DNA of 64,000 nucleotides, taken from assembly GCA_905233375.1 (NCBI GenBank), contig CAJOEJ010000009.1, forward strand, positions 40,770 to 104,769. Direction: 5' to 3'. Each line of letters starts with the position of its first letter. Within the stretch, counting starts at the first letter, position 1. Made by a program: the position numbers and the translations under genes. The stretch comes from Paludibacteraceae bacterium. GTDB lineage: Bacteria > Bacteroidota > Bacteroidia > Bacteroidales > Paludibacteraceae. Below, piece by piece: positions 27,701-36,186 of this stretch. The notes under the pieces were generated by a model that saw nothing but the letters and a program-made list of their open reading frames with translations, did no database searches and was not told the DNA's origin.

Positions 27701-27731
27701 TTGCACATGTCAAAAAATTGTTGTAATTTTG
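27701..27731 (+). promoter_or_regulatory. Promoter of the RyR-domain operon
   Basis: TTG at 27701-27703, 20 bases, TAATTTTG at 27724-27731. Confidence 0.82.
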
Positions 27732-27757
27732 CAGCAAATTAAATGCATCTTCGTGAT

Positions 27758-28171
27758 ATGGAAACCCCGAATATACCCCAATGCTGTCTGGAGGAACGCG
27801 ATCGTTTGTTGCAGAAGTATGTCGGTCAACTGCCGGTAACGCAAGCATTGTCTTTGGAGCAAATCAGCGACCTCATAGACGCGATGGAGGAGGAATACAA
27901 GCAGTTTCTGGTTCGCCTGTGGGAGCAGGTGAAGCACTCTGACAGCCGTTCGCTGGACGATATACTGGACAAGCGGTACAACCGTGTGGTTCTCAGTGTT
28001 GAGTACGCTTCCGAGATCCGCAAGTCCCATGCGGCTGCGGAAGAGATCACCGTATGGGAGCAGATCACCCGTTCCAACGACCGGGATATTGAGGCGCTCA
28101 ATGCGCTCGTTCGTACTTATGCAACCGACCTGTTGGCCCATATCACGCTGGATTTTATGGAAGATATTTAA
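27758..28171 (+). CDS. Helical protein of unknown function, first gene of RyR operon
   Basis: Has 137 residues from ATG 27758 (METPNIPQCCLEERDRLLQKYVGQLPVTQALSLEQISDLIDAMEEE). An ATG at 27743 would add five residues, but it would sit only about five bases from the expected transcription start, so 27758 is preferred. It is soluble, acidic and predicted mostly helical, with no signal peptide. I recognise no family. It is separated by 12 bases from the RyR membrane protein gene and so probably acts with it. Confidence 0.75.
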   Translation: METPNIPQCCLEERDRLLQKYVGQLPVTQALSLEQISDLIDAMEEEYKQFLVRLWEQVKHSDSRSLDDILDKRYNRVVLSVEYASEIRKSHAAAEEITVWEQITRSNDRDIEALNALVRTYATDLLAHITLDFMEDI

Positions 28172-28183
28172 ACGTTCATCTGT

Positions 28184-30397
28184 ATGCATCATTTCAAGTT
28201 ATCGTTTGACCGCAAGTTATCGAGCGGAACATTATGGCAGATAGGCATTGTCTGTGCTATTATCGTATTGTGTCTGACGGTGTCCTATACCTTGCTGGCA
28301 TGTACGGACGACTGGGATACGTTTTGTCAGGACAAGCGTATCAGCAAATTCATGCTGCCTATCTACCTGCTCATGGATCAGAACCTGTACAACGAGATTT
28401 ATCTGGCTTCGGAGGAGGTGAGCAGCACCGGGGAAACGGTTACGCATTTCTATAACGACAGGCTTAAGTTCGCCAGCGGATTGACGTTTCTTTTCGGAAT
28501 GATTTTCCTGAACGGCGCCGTCATCGCCATCCTGAGCGATTTCATCAAGCGCCGTGTGGACAACTACCATAACGGCCGTACGCATTACCTCAAGAAGGGG
28601 CATTATCTGATCATGGGGTATGACGACATCGTGCCGTCTGTCATTACGCATATCCTGACCAAACATCCGGACGCGTATATCCTGTTGCTGACCTCTGCGC
28701 CTGCCGAGTTCATCCATGAGAAGATGCGCGAGTCGGTGGCGCAACGCTATCTGAACCATATCGTGGTCAACTACGGTCACCGTATCTCCAAGGACTACTA
28801 CAAAGATATCTGTCTGGAGCATGCCAAAGAGATTTATATAGCCGGCGACCGCCGCAAACCGCAGCACGATGCGCTCAATGTGGAGTGCGTACAGAGTATC
28901 TGTGCCTATCTGGAGGGCAAACAGGACCATACGGTGAAGCGTATCACCTGCGTGTTTGAGAACCTGGACACCTATACCTCTTTCTGCACCTCGGATATCT
29001 TCTCCGATTTGACCAAAGGTGTACATGTGGAGTTTGTGCCGTATAATTTCTATGTCGGATGGGCAACGCAGGTGTTTGTCCGCCAGCATTATGAGACGCA
29101 TCGGGACACCCGTCTGATGGCGTACCCGTCTGTTTGCGGACAAGGAATACGCGCCGTGGACGATAACAAATGCGTGCATCTGGTCTTTGTCGGCACTTCT
29201 ACGTTTGCCGTTTCGTTTGCGCGTGAGGCGGCGCATTTGATGCATTTCCCGAATTTTGACGGAACGAACCACCGCACCCGTATCACCTTCATTGATACCA
29301 ACATGGAGGTGGAGATGCAGGAGATTATCACCCGTTTCCGCCATCTGTTTGATATACAGTCGTACTACTACGGAGACTTTACGGAAAACGGCAAGCATGC
29401 ATCCGAACTGCAGGACATACGCGTAAACAAGGAACTGGATACGACGGATTTCCTGGATGTGGAGTTCGAGTTCATCAAGGGCGATGTGTTCTCCCAGCCG
29501 GTTCAGAACCTGCTCTGCAAATGGCATAAGGACAACGGGCAATACCTCAGCATCTTCCTCGCCATGTCCAAGCAAAGCAAGAACTTCGCTATCAGTATGA
29601 ACTTGCCGGATGAACTGTATGAGAACAAGGCGGATGAATGGAATACGCCTATTTTCATCCGTCAGGACGATGCGGACAATTTTGTAACGTTGTTGCAGGG
29701 TCAGAGCCGGAAAAAAGCAAACCCCTACGGACGGCTGGAGAACGGTACGCTGATAGGCGAAAACCGATACGGGCGGTATGCCAATATCTATCCGTTCGGC
29801 ATGAACGACACGGCGTTCTATCTGGAAGAGGAGGCGATGAGACGCGCCAAACTGATCAATTATCTGTACGAAACGGCGAACTACGACACCAATACCTTCC
29901 AGCCTATGACCGTCCTGGCTGCCACATCCGACGAGACCTTGTGGCAGGAGGCGAAGAAGTTCTGGAACACCAAAACCGTGGCGGAGAAGTGGTCCAATAT
30001 GTTCTTTGCCTACAGTATCAAGTACAAACTCATTTACCTGCGGGCGGCGAGAGGTCTGGCTATTGATGACAGCAGTCGTGACCATGAGCCGTTGACCGAA
30101 GCGGAGATCCAGGCGGTCGGCAGAGCGGAGCATAACCGCTGGAACGTCGAACGATTGCTCATGGGCTATCGCAAACCGTTGCCCGAGGAGGATGTCTATA
30201 CGCTGAAAGAGAATAAAGACGATGACAAGGAAACGGATGAGATGAAAAAGCTCAGGAAGAACAAGAAACTGTTCATTCATGCCGAGATACGACCGTTTGA
30301 CGGAGAGAAAGGACTTAGTGAAAAAATGCAAAAACTCGATACCGAGTTTGCTCAGTATATACCCTGGATAATTCAAAAAACACAGAAAAAAGTATAA
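28184..30397 (+). CDS. Membrane protein with two RCK/TrkA-like Rossmann domains and a RyR domain
   Basis: Has 737 residues. There are two membrane helices (about 17-39 and 98-120) separated by a roughly 58-residue extracytoplasmic segment. Next come a Rossmann-like domain starting GHYLIMGYDDIVPSVITHIL (about 139-270), a second starting VHLVFVGTSTFAVSFAREAA (about 331-460), and a C-terminal RyR-type domain (VGRAEHNRWNVERLLMGYRKP..., about 645-737). The arrangement resembles CASTOR/POLLUX-type or TrkA-gated channels, but I see no classical K+ selectivity-filter motif between the helices. RyR domains are known in prokaryotes, usually in signalling or conflict settings. It is followed 2 bases later by a stand-alone RyR gene. 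Confidence 0.8.
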   Translation: MHHFKLSFDRKLSSGTLWQIGIVCAIIVLCLTVSYTLLACTDDWDTFCQDKRISKFMLPIYLLMDQNLYNEIYLASEEVSSTGETVTHFYNDRLKFASGLTFLFGMIFLNGAVIAILSDFIKRRVDNYHNGRTHYLKKGHYLIMGYDDIVPSVITHILTKHPDAYILLLTSAPAEFIHEKMRESVAQRYLNHIVVNYGHRISKDYYKDICLEHAKEIYIAGDRRKPQHDALNVECVQSICAYLEGKQDHTVKRITCVFENLDTYTSFCTSDIFSDLTKGVHVEFVPYNFYVGWATQVFVRQHYETHRDTRLMAYPSVCGQGIRAVDDNKCVHLVFVGTSTFAVSFAREAAHLMHFPNFDGTNHRTRITFIDTNMEVEMQEIITRFRHLFDIQSYYYGDFTENGKHASELQDIRVNKELDTTDFLDVEFEFIKGDVFSQPVQNLLCKWHKDNGQYLSIFLAMSKQSKNFAISMNLPDELYENKADEWNTPIFIRQDDADNFVTLLQGQSRKKANPYGRLENGTLIGENRYGRYANIYPFGMNDTAFYLEEEAMRRAKLINYLYETANYDTNTFQPMTVLAATSDETLWQEAKKFWNTKTVAEKWSNMFFAYSIKYKLIYLRAARGLAIDDSSRDHEPLTEAEIQAVGRAEHNRWNVERLLMGYRKPLPEEDVYTLKENKDDDKETDEMKKLRKNKKLFIHAEIRPFDGEKGLSEKMQKLDTEFAQYIPWIIQKTQKKV

Positions 30398-30399
30398 CT

Positions 30400-30684
30400 A
30401 TGAAAACCTACACACCACAACCGCTGGACACTTCGGATGTCCGCCTGCCGGAAGCATTGGAAGGGCTGGTAGAACAAATGGCAAAGAACGTTCATGAAGT
30501 ATGGGCTCAGGGACGTATTCAACAAGGATGGACCTACGGCGAGGAACGCAATGACGCCCTCAAGCAGCATCCCTGTCTGGTTCCCTATGAACAATTGCCG
30601 GATTCCGAAAAAGAGTACGACCGCAGTACGGCTGTCAGTACACTCAAACTGATTCTCAAATTAGGTTTTACGATTAACCAATAA
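30400..30684 (+). CDS. Stand-alone RyR-domain protein
   Basis: A 94-residue protein carrying one complete ryanodine-receptor RyR repeat: LVEQMAKNVHEVWAQGRI, QGWTYGEERND, HPCLVPYEQLPDSEKEYDR and AVSTLKLILKLGF. It closely follows the pattern of the small Bacteroides RyR proteins. It is cytoplasmic with no signal. It may compete with, or form a hetero-oligomer with, the C-terminal RyR domain of the preceding membrane protein; both are presumed ligand-binding. That ligand is unknown. Confidence 0.9.
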   Translation: MKTYTPQPLDTSDVRLPEALEGLVEQMAKNVHEVWAQGRIQQGWTYGEERNDALKQHPCLVPYEQLPDSEKEYDRSTAVSTLKLILKLGFTINQ

Positions 30685-30696
30685 ACAGCTGATAAT

Positions 30697-30966
30697 ATGA
30701 ACTTTTATTCGTTTTTTATATGCCTTGCGGCATTGTTGGTAGTGTCTGTGGCACTCCTTATGTTCTACTTTTATAAGAAGGACGAAATGAACAATCAAAG
30801 GCTGAAAGAAGAAAAGCGTGCCGAAGAGGAAAAGAAGGAGCGGGAAGTCAGAGTTATAGAGGAATATCGCAAAGAGTTTCTGAGCGCCTTGAAGGAATGC
30901 GATAAAGACAAGTATATCGCAGCGTTAAGGCAGTTGGGGCACCTGGAGGAAAAGCCGAAAGCCTGA
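30697..30966 (+). CDS. Small single-helix membrane protein with charged coiled coil
   Basis: Has 89 residues: one N-terminal transmembrane helix (about 4-27, FFICLAALLVVSVALLMFYFY), then a highly charged helix (QRLKEEKRAEEEKKEREVRVIEEYRKEFLSALKECDKDKY). It belongs to no family I know. It is the last gene of the RyR operon (13-base gap) and may be an accessory subunit of the membrane protein. Confidence 0.7.
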   Translation: MNFYSFFICLAALLVVSVALLMFYFYKKDEMNNQRLKEEKRAEEEKKEREVRVIEEYRKEFLSALKECDKDKYIAALRQLGHLEEKPKA

Positions 30967-31022
30967 TTTTTGCCCTTTTTTGATAAAAAATGCAGAAAAA
31001 ACGAGAAAAGTGTCGTTTTTTC

Positions 31023-31053
31023 TTGCATATATGCCGTAAAATATATATCTTTG
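31023..31053 (+). promoter_or_regulatory. Promoter of the WG-repeat gene
   Basis: TTG 31023-31025, 20 bases, TATCTTTG 31046-31053. Confidence 0.82.
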
Positions 31054-31108
31054 CAGTCGGTTTTACAGAACCGCCTAAACATTGTTATACATTCAAAATC
31101 CAACAACT

Positions 31109-32179
31109 ATGAAAATTTGGAAAAAAATCCTTATCATTGCGCTTTGCGTTATTGCTTTTGCCGCCCTTGTTATGGTCGGACTCATGTGTCGTGCCTATTA
31201 TGACAAGTACCACAGTTACTGCTACTGGGAATCCGTGTCCGAACAGGTGTCGGAGCACATTATTATGGTCCATGGTCACAAGGGTCAGGAGAGTTATGTG
31301 CGGCTTCAGGACACGCGTAACGGTCACTACACTACACCCCGGTTGAATCATGTCTATCTGAACGAATACGATACGGAGGACAGTCTGGTTGTTTTCCGTA
31401 CGCATGACCGTCTCCGTGGCTACCTGAATACGCACACGGGACAGATTGTTATTCCTGCGCAGTATGAGCGTGCGTGGAACTTCCGCGAAGGAGTAGCGGC
31501 GGTACTCAAGGACGGCGTTGTGTCTTTCCTTCTGCCGGACGGCTCACCCGCTTTCCCGCAGTCGTTCCCGATACATTATTTTGACGACTACAGCGAGATC
31601 GCGTTCCAGTTCCATGACGGCTTGTGCGTCATGCGCACGATGAATAACCAGTGGGGACTGATAGACAAACAAGGGCAGTGGGCTATTGCACCCGTGTACA
31701 GCATGATCGATGCGCCGTATCACGGATATCGCCGTGTGTGCGACGGAATGCATTACGGACTCGTCACCAAAGCCGGTGAGCCGTTTCTGCCGACCGAATA
31801 CGATGATATACGCCGTGCTTCGGACGGGAGAGGATGGATTCTGGTCAAGGACGGTCTCGCCCAAGAGGTGGACTTTGACTTTCACGTGCTCGAGCCCTTT
31901 GTGCATGACGGTATCCATTTGCTGAGTTACATTGATTCGTACCGCGATGAGTCGTACGAAGCGTACGAGCAAGGAGAAACAGATCCCCGTTTCTTCCGTT
32001 TCGATATCGGCTCCAACAGCGGTGTGATAGACGCCAAGGGCAAAGTGATCATTCCCGCCATTTACTATAACGTCCGGATGGTCAATGAGGACTTGTTTGA
32101 GATCGAGGTGACCTACACGGGCGAGCGGCTATTATTCGACACGAACGGACATTGTGTCGGTACGTCATCGAGAGAATGA
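31109..32179 (+). CDS. Membrane-anchored WG-repeat protein
   Basis: Has 356 residues from ATG 31109: an N-terminal signal-anchor helix (WKKILIIALCVIAFAALVMVGLM), then several WG-type repeats (GYLNTHTGQIVIPAQYERAWNFREGVAAV, WGLIDKQGQWAIAPVYSMID, YGLVTKAGEPFLPTEYDDI, SGVIDAKGKVIIPAIYYNV). WG repeats form beta structures with presumed binding roles outside the cytoplasm. It has its own promoter. The gene ends 14 bases before the 56-bp repeat. Confidence 0.82.
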   Translation: MKIWKKILIIALCVIAFAALVMVGLMCRAYYDKYHSYCYWESVSEQVSEHIIMVHGHKGQESYVRLQDTRNGHYTTPRLNHVYLNEYDTEDSLVVFRTHDRLRGYLNTHTGQIVIPAQYERAWNFREGVAAVLKDGVVSFLLPDGSPAFPQSFPIHYFDDYSEIAFQFHDGLCVMRTMNNQWGLIDKQGQWAIAPVYSMIDAPYHGYRRVCDGMHYGLVTKAGEPFLPTEYDDIRRASDGRGWILVKDGLAQEVDFDFHVLEPFVHDGIHLLSYIDSYRDESYEAYEQGETDPRFFRFDIGSNSGVIDAKGKVIIPAIYYNVRMVNEDLFEIEVTYTGERLLFDTNGHCVGTSSRE

Positions 32180-32192
32180 TAGTACATCCGTC

Positions 32193-32248
32193 CTTTTTCA
32201 AAATCACGGGATATATACGTAGTATATATAAGGTGGGGTGGGATACGA
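32193..32248. repeat. 56-bp dispersed repeat, copy 2
   Basis: One mismatch to 4490-4545. It abuts the broken 3' end of a DUF1016 nuclease gene fragment, so its arrival or a recombination event may have truncated that gene. Confidence 0.88.
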
Positions 32249-32249
32249 T

Positions 32250-32575
32250 ATTATTTCGTCTCGTTCTCGACTCGACCTCGACAAGACCTGTACAAAAGTG
32301 CCTGGAAGAAGGTTTTTCAATTGATACTCGGATATGCCCACAACCTGTGGGCATATTTCTTCTATCTGAGAATAAAGCAGATAGAAGCGTTTCATATAAC
32401 CCAGAGACGTCTCGCTCAGACCTGCTACATCCGGAAGATCGTGCCGAAGATCTATAGAGAGGTTTTTAAGCACTTTCTTGCCCCATAAATTCTCCACATG
32501 CATGTCCACAATATCTTTGCCTATTTGCCAGTAGAAATACAGCAGTTCCTGATTCACTTTGACAACCACTTTCAT
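32250..32575 (-). pseudogene. DUF1016 (YhcG-type) nuclease N-terminal fragment
   Basis: The minus-strand frame from 32575 encodes KVNQELLYFYWQIGKDIVDMHVE..WGKKVLKNLSIDLRHDLP..SETSLGYMKRFYLLYSQ, an excellent match to the DUF1016 N-terminal domain. The usual first 15-20 residues are missing, and the frame runs into the 56-bp repeat before the PDDEXK domain. Such proteins are about 330-350 residues; about 108 remain. No promoter of the standard type precedes it. A second, frameshifted DUF1016 gene lies at 58719-59815. Confidence 0.85.
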
Positions 32576-32712
32576 CAGTGTCGTTCAAAAAAATAGTAAT
32601 TATCCCTCAAATGTAGATATAAATGCAGAAATTGCTATATATAGTATATACTATAGTATAAGTATAGTAAGCATATAAGGGCGGAGGGAGAGTTATGGGG
32701 GTGGAAGAGAGG
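32576..32712. other. A/T-rich spacer
   Basis: Contains TA-rich imperfect repeats (32636-32672) and no recognisable gene. Confidence 0.5.
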
Positions 32713-33384
32713 TTATAAGCTGCGAAGGAGGGGGAGGTACACGGTTTGGATGAACTGGTAGTCGGGATATTCGGCGAGGATGCTGTTTGCCTTGCGAATG
32801 GCTTTTTGAACGTCGCCTTGCTTCTCGTAGCATTGCGAAATGTACATTAACGTTGCGGCTCTCCACCAGCAGTTGTACCACTCCGAAGAGGCAAACTGCT
32901 TCTCGGCGCGGAGGAAATAACCGAGGGCATCCTTCTTGCTTCCGAAGGGTTTTGGTGCGTAGAAAAGTGCCATCCCGCAATAGGTGAGCGTGAGCGGGTC
33001 TTCTGGCGCTTCGCTGACCGCCTCTTTTGCCCATTGCAGGGCTTTGGCGGGGTGGAAGGATTCGTGCAACCGCAGTTCATACACCCACGCTGCACTCTTG
33101 TACATCTTGTAATGTCCGGCAGGCAGGCTGTTTTTTGCCTGCTCGACATGCTGATGAAACCGCTTGACGTATCTTCTGGCAGCCTCCCGATCCGTTTCCA
33201 TCAATGCGGCACAATAGCCGTACTCGTAGGGCAGATCGACCACCGAATCAATGTGCGCCTTCCATACATCCATGTCGTTGGAAAGATACGCATTTAGCAG
33301 ATAAGCATCGTCCGAAAAGGTATTTTGCGCCTGAATAGCAAGCGTTCCGAACCAGAGTAACAAGGGGATAGCGAACCATTTCAT
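32713..33384 (-). CDS. Secreted TPR-like protein
   Basis: Has 223 residues from ATG 33384 with a signal peptide (MKWFAIPLLLWFGTLAIQA-Q). The mature part is all helical, with tetratricopeptide-like spacing (AKALQWAKEAVSEAPEDPLTLTYCGMALF, DALGYFLRAEKQFAS, WRAATLMYISQCYEKQGDVQKAIRKANSILAEYPDY). It is probably periplasmic. It has its own promoter. No specific family or partner can be named. Confidence 0.78.
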   Translation of the reverse strand: MKWFAIPLLLWFGTLAIQAQNTFSDDAYLLNAYLSNDMDVWKAHIDSVVDLPYEYGYCAALMETDREAARRYVKRFHQHVEQAKNSLPAGHYKMYKSAAWVYELRLHESFHPAKALQWAKEAVSEAPEDPLTLTYCGMALFYAPKPFGSKKDALGYFLRAEKQFASSEWYNCWWRAATLMYISQCYEKQGDVQKAIRKANSILAEYPDYQFIQTVYLPLLRSL

Positions 33385-33417
33385 ATCAAAAAACTCTTCA
33401 AATGGTGAAAAGCGGTG

Positions 33418-33448
33418 CAAAGTTAGTCTTTTTTTTTCAAAAAAACAA
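33418..33448 (-). promoter_or_regulatory. Promoter of the TPR-like gene
   Basis: Minus-strand TAACTTTG (33418-33425), TTG (CAA 33446-33448), 20-base spacer. Confidence 0.78.
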
Positions 33449-33496
33449 GAAAATCGTGTAAAAATGCAATAAAAATAAAAAAAATCGTAAAATAAT

Positions 33497-33527
33497 TTGC
33501 ATAATTCAAAAAAAAGCAGTAACTTTG
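33497..33527 (+). promoter_or_regulatory. Promoter of rpmB-rpmG-DUF4295
   Basis: TTG 33497-33499, 20 bases, TAACTTTG 33520-33527. Confidence 0.85.
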
Positions 33528-33593
33528 CGCGATTTTTCGTCTATATGTGCGAAGAATCCCCAAAATCGAAGAAAATATAAAATATATACTACA

Positions 33594-33851
33594 ATGTCAA
33601 AAATTTGTCAAATTACAGGCAAGAAAGCCATGGGCGGCAACAATGTGTCGCACTCGAAGCGCCGCACAAAACGGAGCTTTGATGTGAACCTCTTCCGCCG
33701 CAGGTTCTACTGGGTAGAACAAGATGTATGGATCGAGCTGAACGTGAGTGCAGCAGGTCTGAGAACTATTAACAAGATTGGCCTCAACAATGCGCTGAAC
33801 CAGGCTATTGAGAAGGGCTTTATCGAAACTCTTAAAGTTACGGAGGTATAA
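33594..33851 (+). CDS. rpmB: 50S ribosomal protein L28
   Basis: Has 85 residues from ATG 33594 ([27 protein letters not shown]), the canonical L28 start, with [26 protein letters not shown] in the C-half. The open frame upstream to 33525 is leader, not protein. First gene of the conserved Bacteroidota cassette L28-L33-DUF4295. Confidence 0.96.
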   Translation: MSKICQITGKKAMGGNNVSHSKRRTKRSFDVNLFRRRFYWVEQDVWIELNVSAAGLRTINKIGLNNALNQAIEKGFIETLKVTEV

Positions 33852-33853
33852 CA

Positions 33854-34042
33854 ATGGCAAAGAAAACGAAAGAAGCACGTGTTCAGGTTATCCTGGAGTG
33901 CACAGAGCAAAAGGCCAGCGGAGTTCCCGGAATGTCCCGTTACATTACGACGAAAAACCGCAAGAATACTTCGGATCGTTTGGAGCTCATGAAGTATAAT
34001 CCCTATCTGAAGCGCTACACGCTCCACAAAGAGATTAAGTAA
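33854..34042 (+). CDS. rpmG: 50S ribosomal protein L33
   Basis: Has 62 residues, with [51 protein letters not shown], the cysteine-poor (C-minus) form of L33 (a single Cys, no CxxC zinc pair). It starts 2 bases after the rpmB stop. Confidence 0.96.
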   Translation: MAKKTKEARVQVILECTEQKASGVPGMSRYITTKNRKNTSDRLELMKYNPYLKRYTLHKEIK

Positions 34043-34070
34043 TTAACCCCTATTAGAAAGGCAAAACACT

Positions 34071-34223
34071 ATGGCAAAGAAAGCGGTCGCAACGCTGCAA
34101 ACCGGTAACTCCGGACGTGCGCACAGTAAATGCATCAAGATGGTTAAGTCGCCGAAAACAGGGGCTTACATCTTCCAGGAAGAAATAGTACAGAACGAGA
34201 AAGTTCAGGAGTTCTTCCATTAA
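34071..34223 (+). CDS. DUF4295 small basic protein
   Basis: A 50-residue protein, MAKKAVATLQTGNSGRAHSKCIKMVKSPKTGAYIFQEEIV...VQEFFH, typical of DUF4295, found in Bacteroidota directly after L33 and presumed ribosome-associated. It ends 12 bases before the terminator. In many relatives ftsY follows this cassette; here the terminator and a lipid kinase follow instead. Confidence 0.9.
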   Translation: MAKKAVATLQTGNSGRAHSKCIKMVKSPKTGAYIFQEEIVQNEKVQEFFH

Positions 34224-34235
34224 GAATTGAAAAAA

Positions 34236-34268
34236 ATGACACAAAATTTGCATGTGTCATTTTTTTTT
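34236..34268 (+). terminator. Terminator of the ribosomal cassette
   Basis: ATGACACA / TGTGTCAT stem with a 9-base loop, then at least eight T. Its loop contains the TTG (34248-34250) of the next promoter. Confidence 0.9.
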
Positions 34269-34278
34269 TGTACCTTTG
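34248..34278 (+). promoter_or_regulatory. Promoter of the lipid-kinase gene, nested in the terminator
   Basis: TTG 34248-34250, 20 bases, TACCTTTG 34271-34278. The -33 box is in the loop of the preceding terminator hairpin. Confidence 0.82.
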
Positions 34279-34320
34279 CGCGGTCAAATGAAAAACAACG
34301 GAAATTTAATGCTGTAGATC

Positions 34321-35244
34321 GTGTTAGGAATCATCATTAACCCGAAGTCGGGAAAACGTGCTTTTCGGGCACAACGTATCTATCTGTGGAAGCTGCTACG
34401 CAGTAGGCATCAGCCTTTTGCGTACCGCGTAACGAAATATGCAGGTCATGCTACCGAGCTGGCTCGCGAGTTAGTGGAGAACGGATTTGACGAGATTCTT
34501 ATTCTCGGCGGTGACGGTACGCTCAGCGAGGCTATCAACGGCATCATGCGTTCATCTTTGCCTCCGGAGCAGTTGGCGAAAGTGCAGGTCGGTCTCATGC
34601 CGCGCGGCACGGGTAACGACTGGGGGCGCTACTGGAATCTGAACAAAAAGCACAAGCAGAGTCTCAAGCGTTTCTTCGAGGGCGAAGGACATCCCATCGA
34701 TATCGGTTGTGTCACCTATTGGCGGAACGGCATTGAGCATCATCGCTATTTTATCAACTCCGTGGGTTTTGGAGTCGATCCGTTGTGCTGCCAGAAAGCC
34801 GAGAAGCTGAAATACTATATCGGCAGTCATCATGTCAATTATGTGTTTGGTCTGGTGGGTGCCATCGTGCAGCACAAGGCGCAGCATATGGTGTTGACGG
34901 TGGACGGCAAGACGGCGGTGAATGACCTGCTGTTCACGATGAACGTAGGCAACGGTCCTTTCTCGGGCGGCGGAATACGTCAAAACCCGGAAGCCGACCC
35001 TACAGACGGTGTTTTTCACGCCATGTTCATCAAGAAACCGACCTTCAAGCAGATCGTCAAAGCTTTTCCGAACTTGTTCAACGGCCGTCTGACCGAGTTG
35101 CCGTTCGTCTATCCCATCGTAGGACGGGAGATAGAGATCAATTACCGGAAACATATTCTGTTTGAAGCGGATGGTATTCTGGAAAATATCATCGGTCCGT
35201 GCAAGGTGACCTGTATCCATCACGCCTTGCAGTTCAAATGCTGA
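34321..35244 (+). CDS. Diacylglycerol/lipid kinase family protein (YegS-like)
   Basis: Has 307 residues from GTG 34321. DAGK catalytic domain features are IINPKSGKR at the N-terminus, LGGDGTLSEAINGI (the GGDGT nucleotide-binding motif), MPRGTGNDWGRYW (GTxNDfA-type) and a C-terminal beta-sandwich with GNGPFSGGGIRQNPEADPTDGVF. It phosphorylates a lipid alcohol at the inner membrane; the exact substrate is not readable. It starts about 37 bases after the expected transcription start. Confidence 0.92.
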   Translation: MLGIIINPKSGKRAFRAQRIYLWKLLRSRHQPFAYRVTKYAGHATELARELVENGFDEILILGGDGTLSEAINGIMRSSLPPEQLAKVQVGLMPRGTGNDWGRYWNLNKKHKQSLKRFFEGEGHPIDIGCVTYWRNGIEHHRYFINSVGFGVDPLCCQKAEKLKYYIGSHHVNYVFGLVGAIVQHKAQHMVLTVDGKTAVNDLLFTMNVGNGPFSGGGIRQNPEADPTDGVFHAMFIKKPTFKQIVKAFPNLFNGRLTELPFVYPIVGREIEINYRKHILFEADGILENIIGPCKVTCIHHALQFKC

Positions 35245-35262
35245 CATCGCAAGCCATTCATC

Positions 35263-36186
35263 ATGATCAAGCAGCAGGGCAGTAACAGAGTCTATACCCG
35301 CGAGACGGATGAGACAGGTCGCTCCGTGATCCGGGTGCAAGGAACGAACAGGGATGAGAACCGTGCGTTCATCTATATGGCGCGGCATTTCCATGCGCTC
35401 GGTTTACCGGTTCCCGAACTATATGAGGTGAGCGAGGATGAGATGTCTTATACGCAGGAGGATCTCGGCGATACGCTTTTGTTCGACCATCTGGACGACC
35501 TTTCCTTATTAGAACGCACAGTGCGTGCGCTCGCGCGCATACAAGTCATCGGAGCGCAGGATTTCGACTGGTCGGTGTGTTTCCCCGTTCCGTCGATGGA
35601 CGGGCGTTCGATCCGTTGGGACCTCAATTATTTCAAGTATTGCTTTTTGAAAGGCACCCAATTGGAGTTCTCCGAGCCCTTGCTGGAAGACGATTTTGAC
35701 ACGATGACGGCTTTTATCCTGGCTCAGCCGGCGGACTCTTTCCTCTATCGGGACTGCCAGAGCCGCAATGTAATGATCAAAGACGGTCAGCCGTACTTCA
35801 TTGATTTTCAGGGAGGACGCCGAGGTCCTACGCAATATGATGTCGCCTCCTTTCTATGGCAGGCAAAAGCCAATTTTGCGCCCGAACGGCGTGAACACCT
35901 GATTCGGGTCTATCTGGACGAGTTGGTGAAACTGACCACTCCTCCGTCCCCTGCCGTCTTCCGGGCGGAATGGCTCTCCGCCTTGCCGCATTTTGTGTTG
36001 TTCCGGACGCTCCAGGTGCTCGGAGCCTATGGCTACCGGGGTTATTTCGAACGCAAACCGCATTTCCTGGAGTCGATACCGCTCGCCGTCAGGAACCTGC
36101 GCGATTTGTTCGCTGCCCATCGTGAATTATGCACCCAATACCCTTATCTGTATGCTGTTAGTAACGATTTACTCTTTCTCCTTTAA
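35263..36186 (+). CDS. AmgK-like amino-sugar kinase (aminoglycoside phosphotransferase fold)
   Basis: Has 307 residues. The APH fold is shown by the catalytic loop FLYRDCQSRNVMI (HxDxxxxN form with Tyr-Arg-Asp), the metal-binding IDFQGGRRGPTQYDVASFL and the N-lobe GSNRVYTRET. DFQ.GRRGPxxYDxxS is characteristic of anomeric MurNAc/GlcNAc kinases (AmgK). Together with the nucleotidyltransferase two genes on, it should make UDP-activated MurNAc or a related sugar from recycled cell-wall sugars. It overlaps the RapZ-C gene by 35 bases. Confidence 0.85.
   Translation: MIKQQGSNRVYTRETDETGRSVIRVQGTNRDENRAFIYMARHFHALGLPVPELYEVSEDEMSYTQEDLGDTLLFDHLDDLSLLERTVRALARIQVIGAQDFDWSVCFPVPSMDGRSIRWDLNYFKYCFLKGTQLEFSEPLLEDDFDTMTAFILAQPADSFLYRDCQSRNVMIKDGQPYFIDFQGGRRGPTQYDVASFLWQAKANFAPERREHLIRVYLDELVKLTTPPSPAVFRAEWLSALPHFVLFRTLQVLGAYGYRGYFERKPHFLESIPLAVRNLRDLFAAHRELCTQYPYLYAVSNDLLFLL

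Noticed and set aside
28232..30376. 714-codon open frame antisense to the RyR membrane protein
   Set aside because: It mirrors the sense gene, has no promoter or family features, and the sense strand has clear domains. Long antisense frames are common opposite GC-rich Bacteroidales genes.
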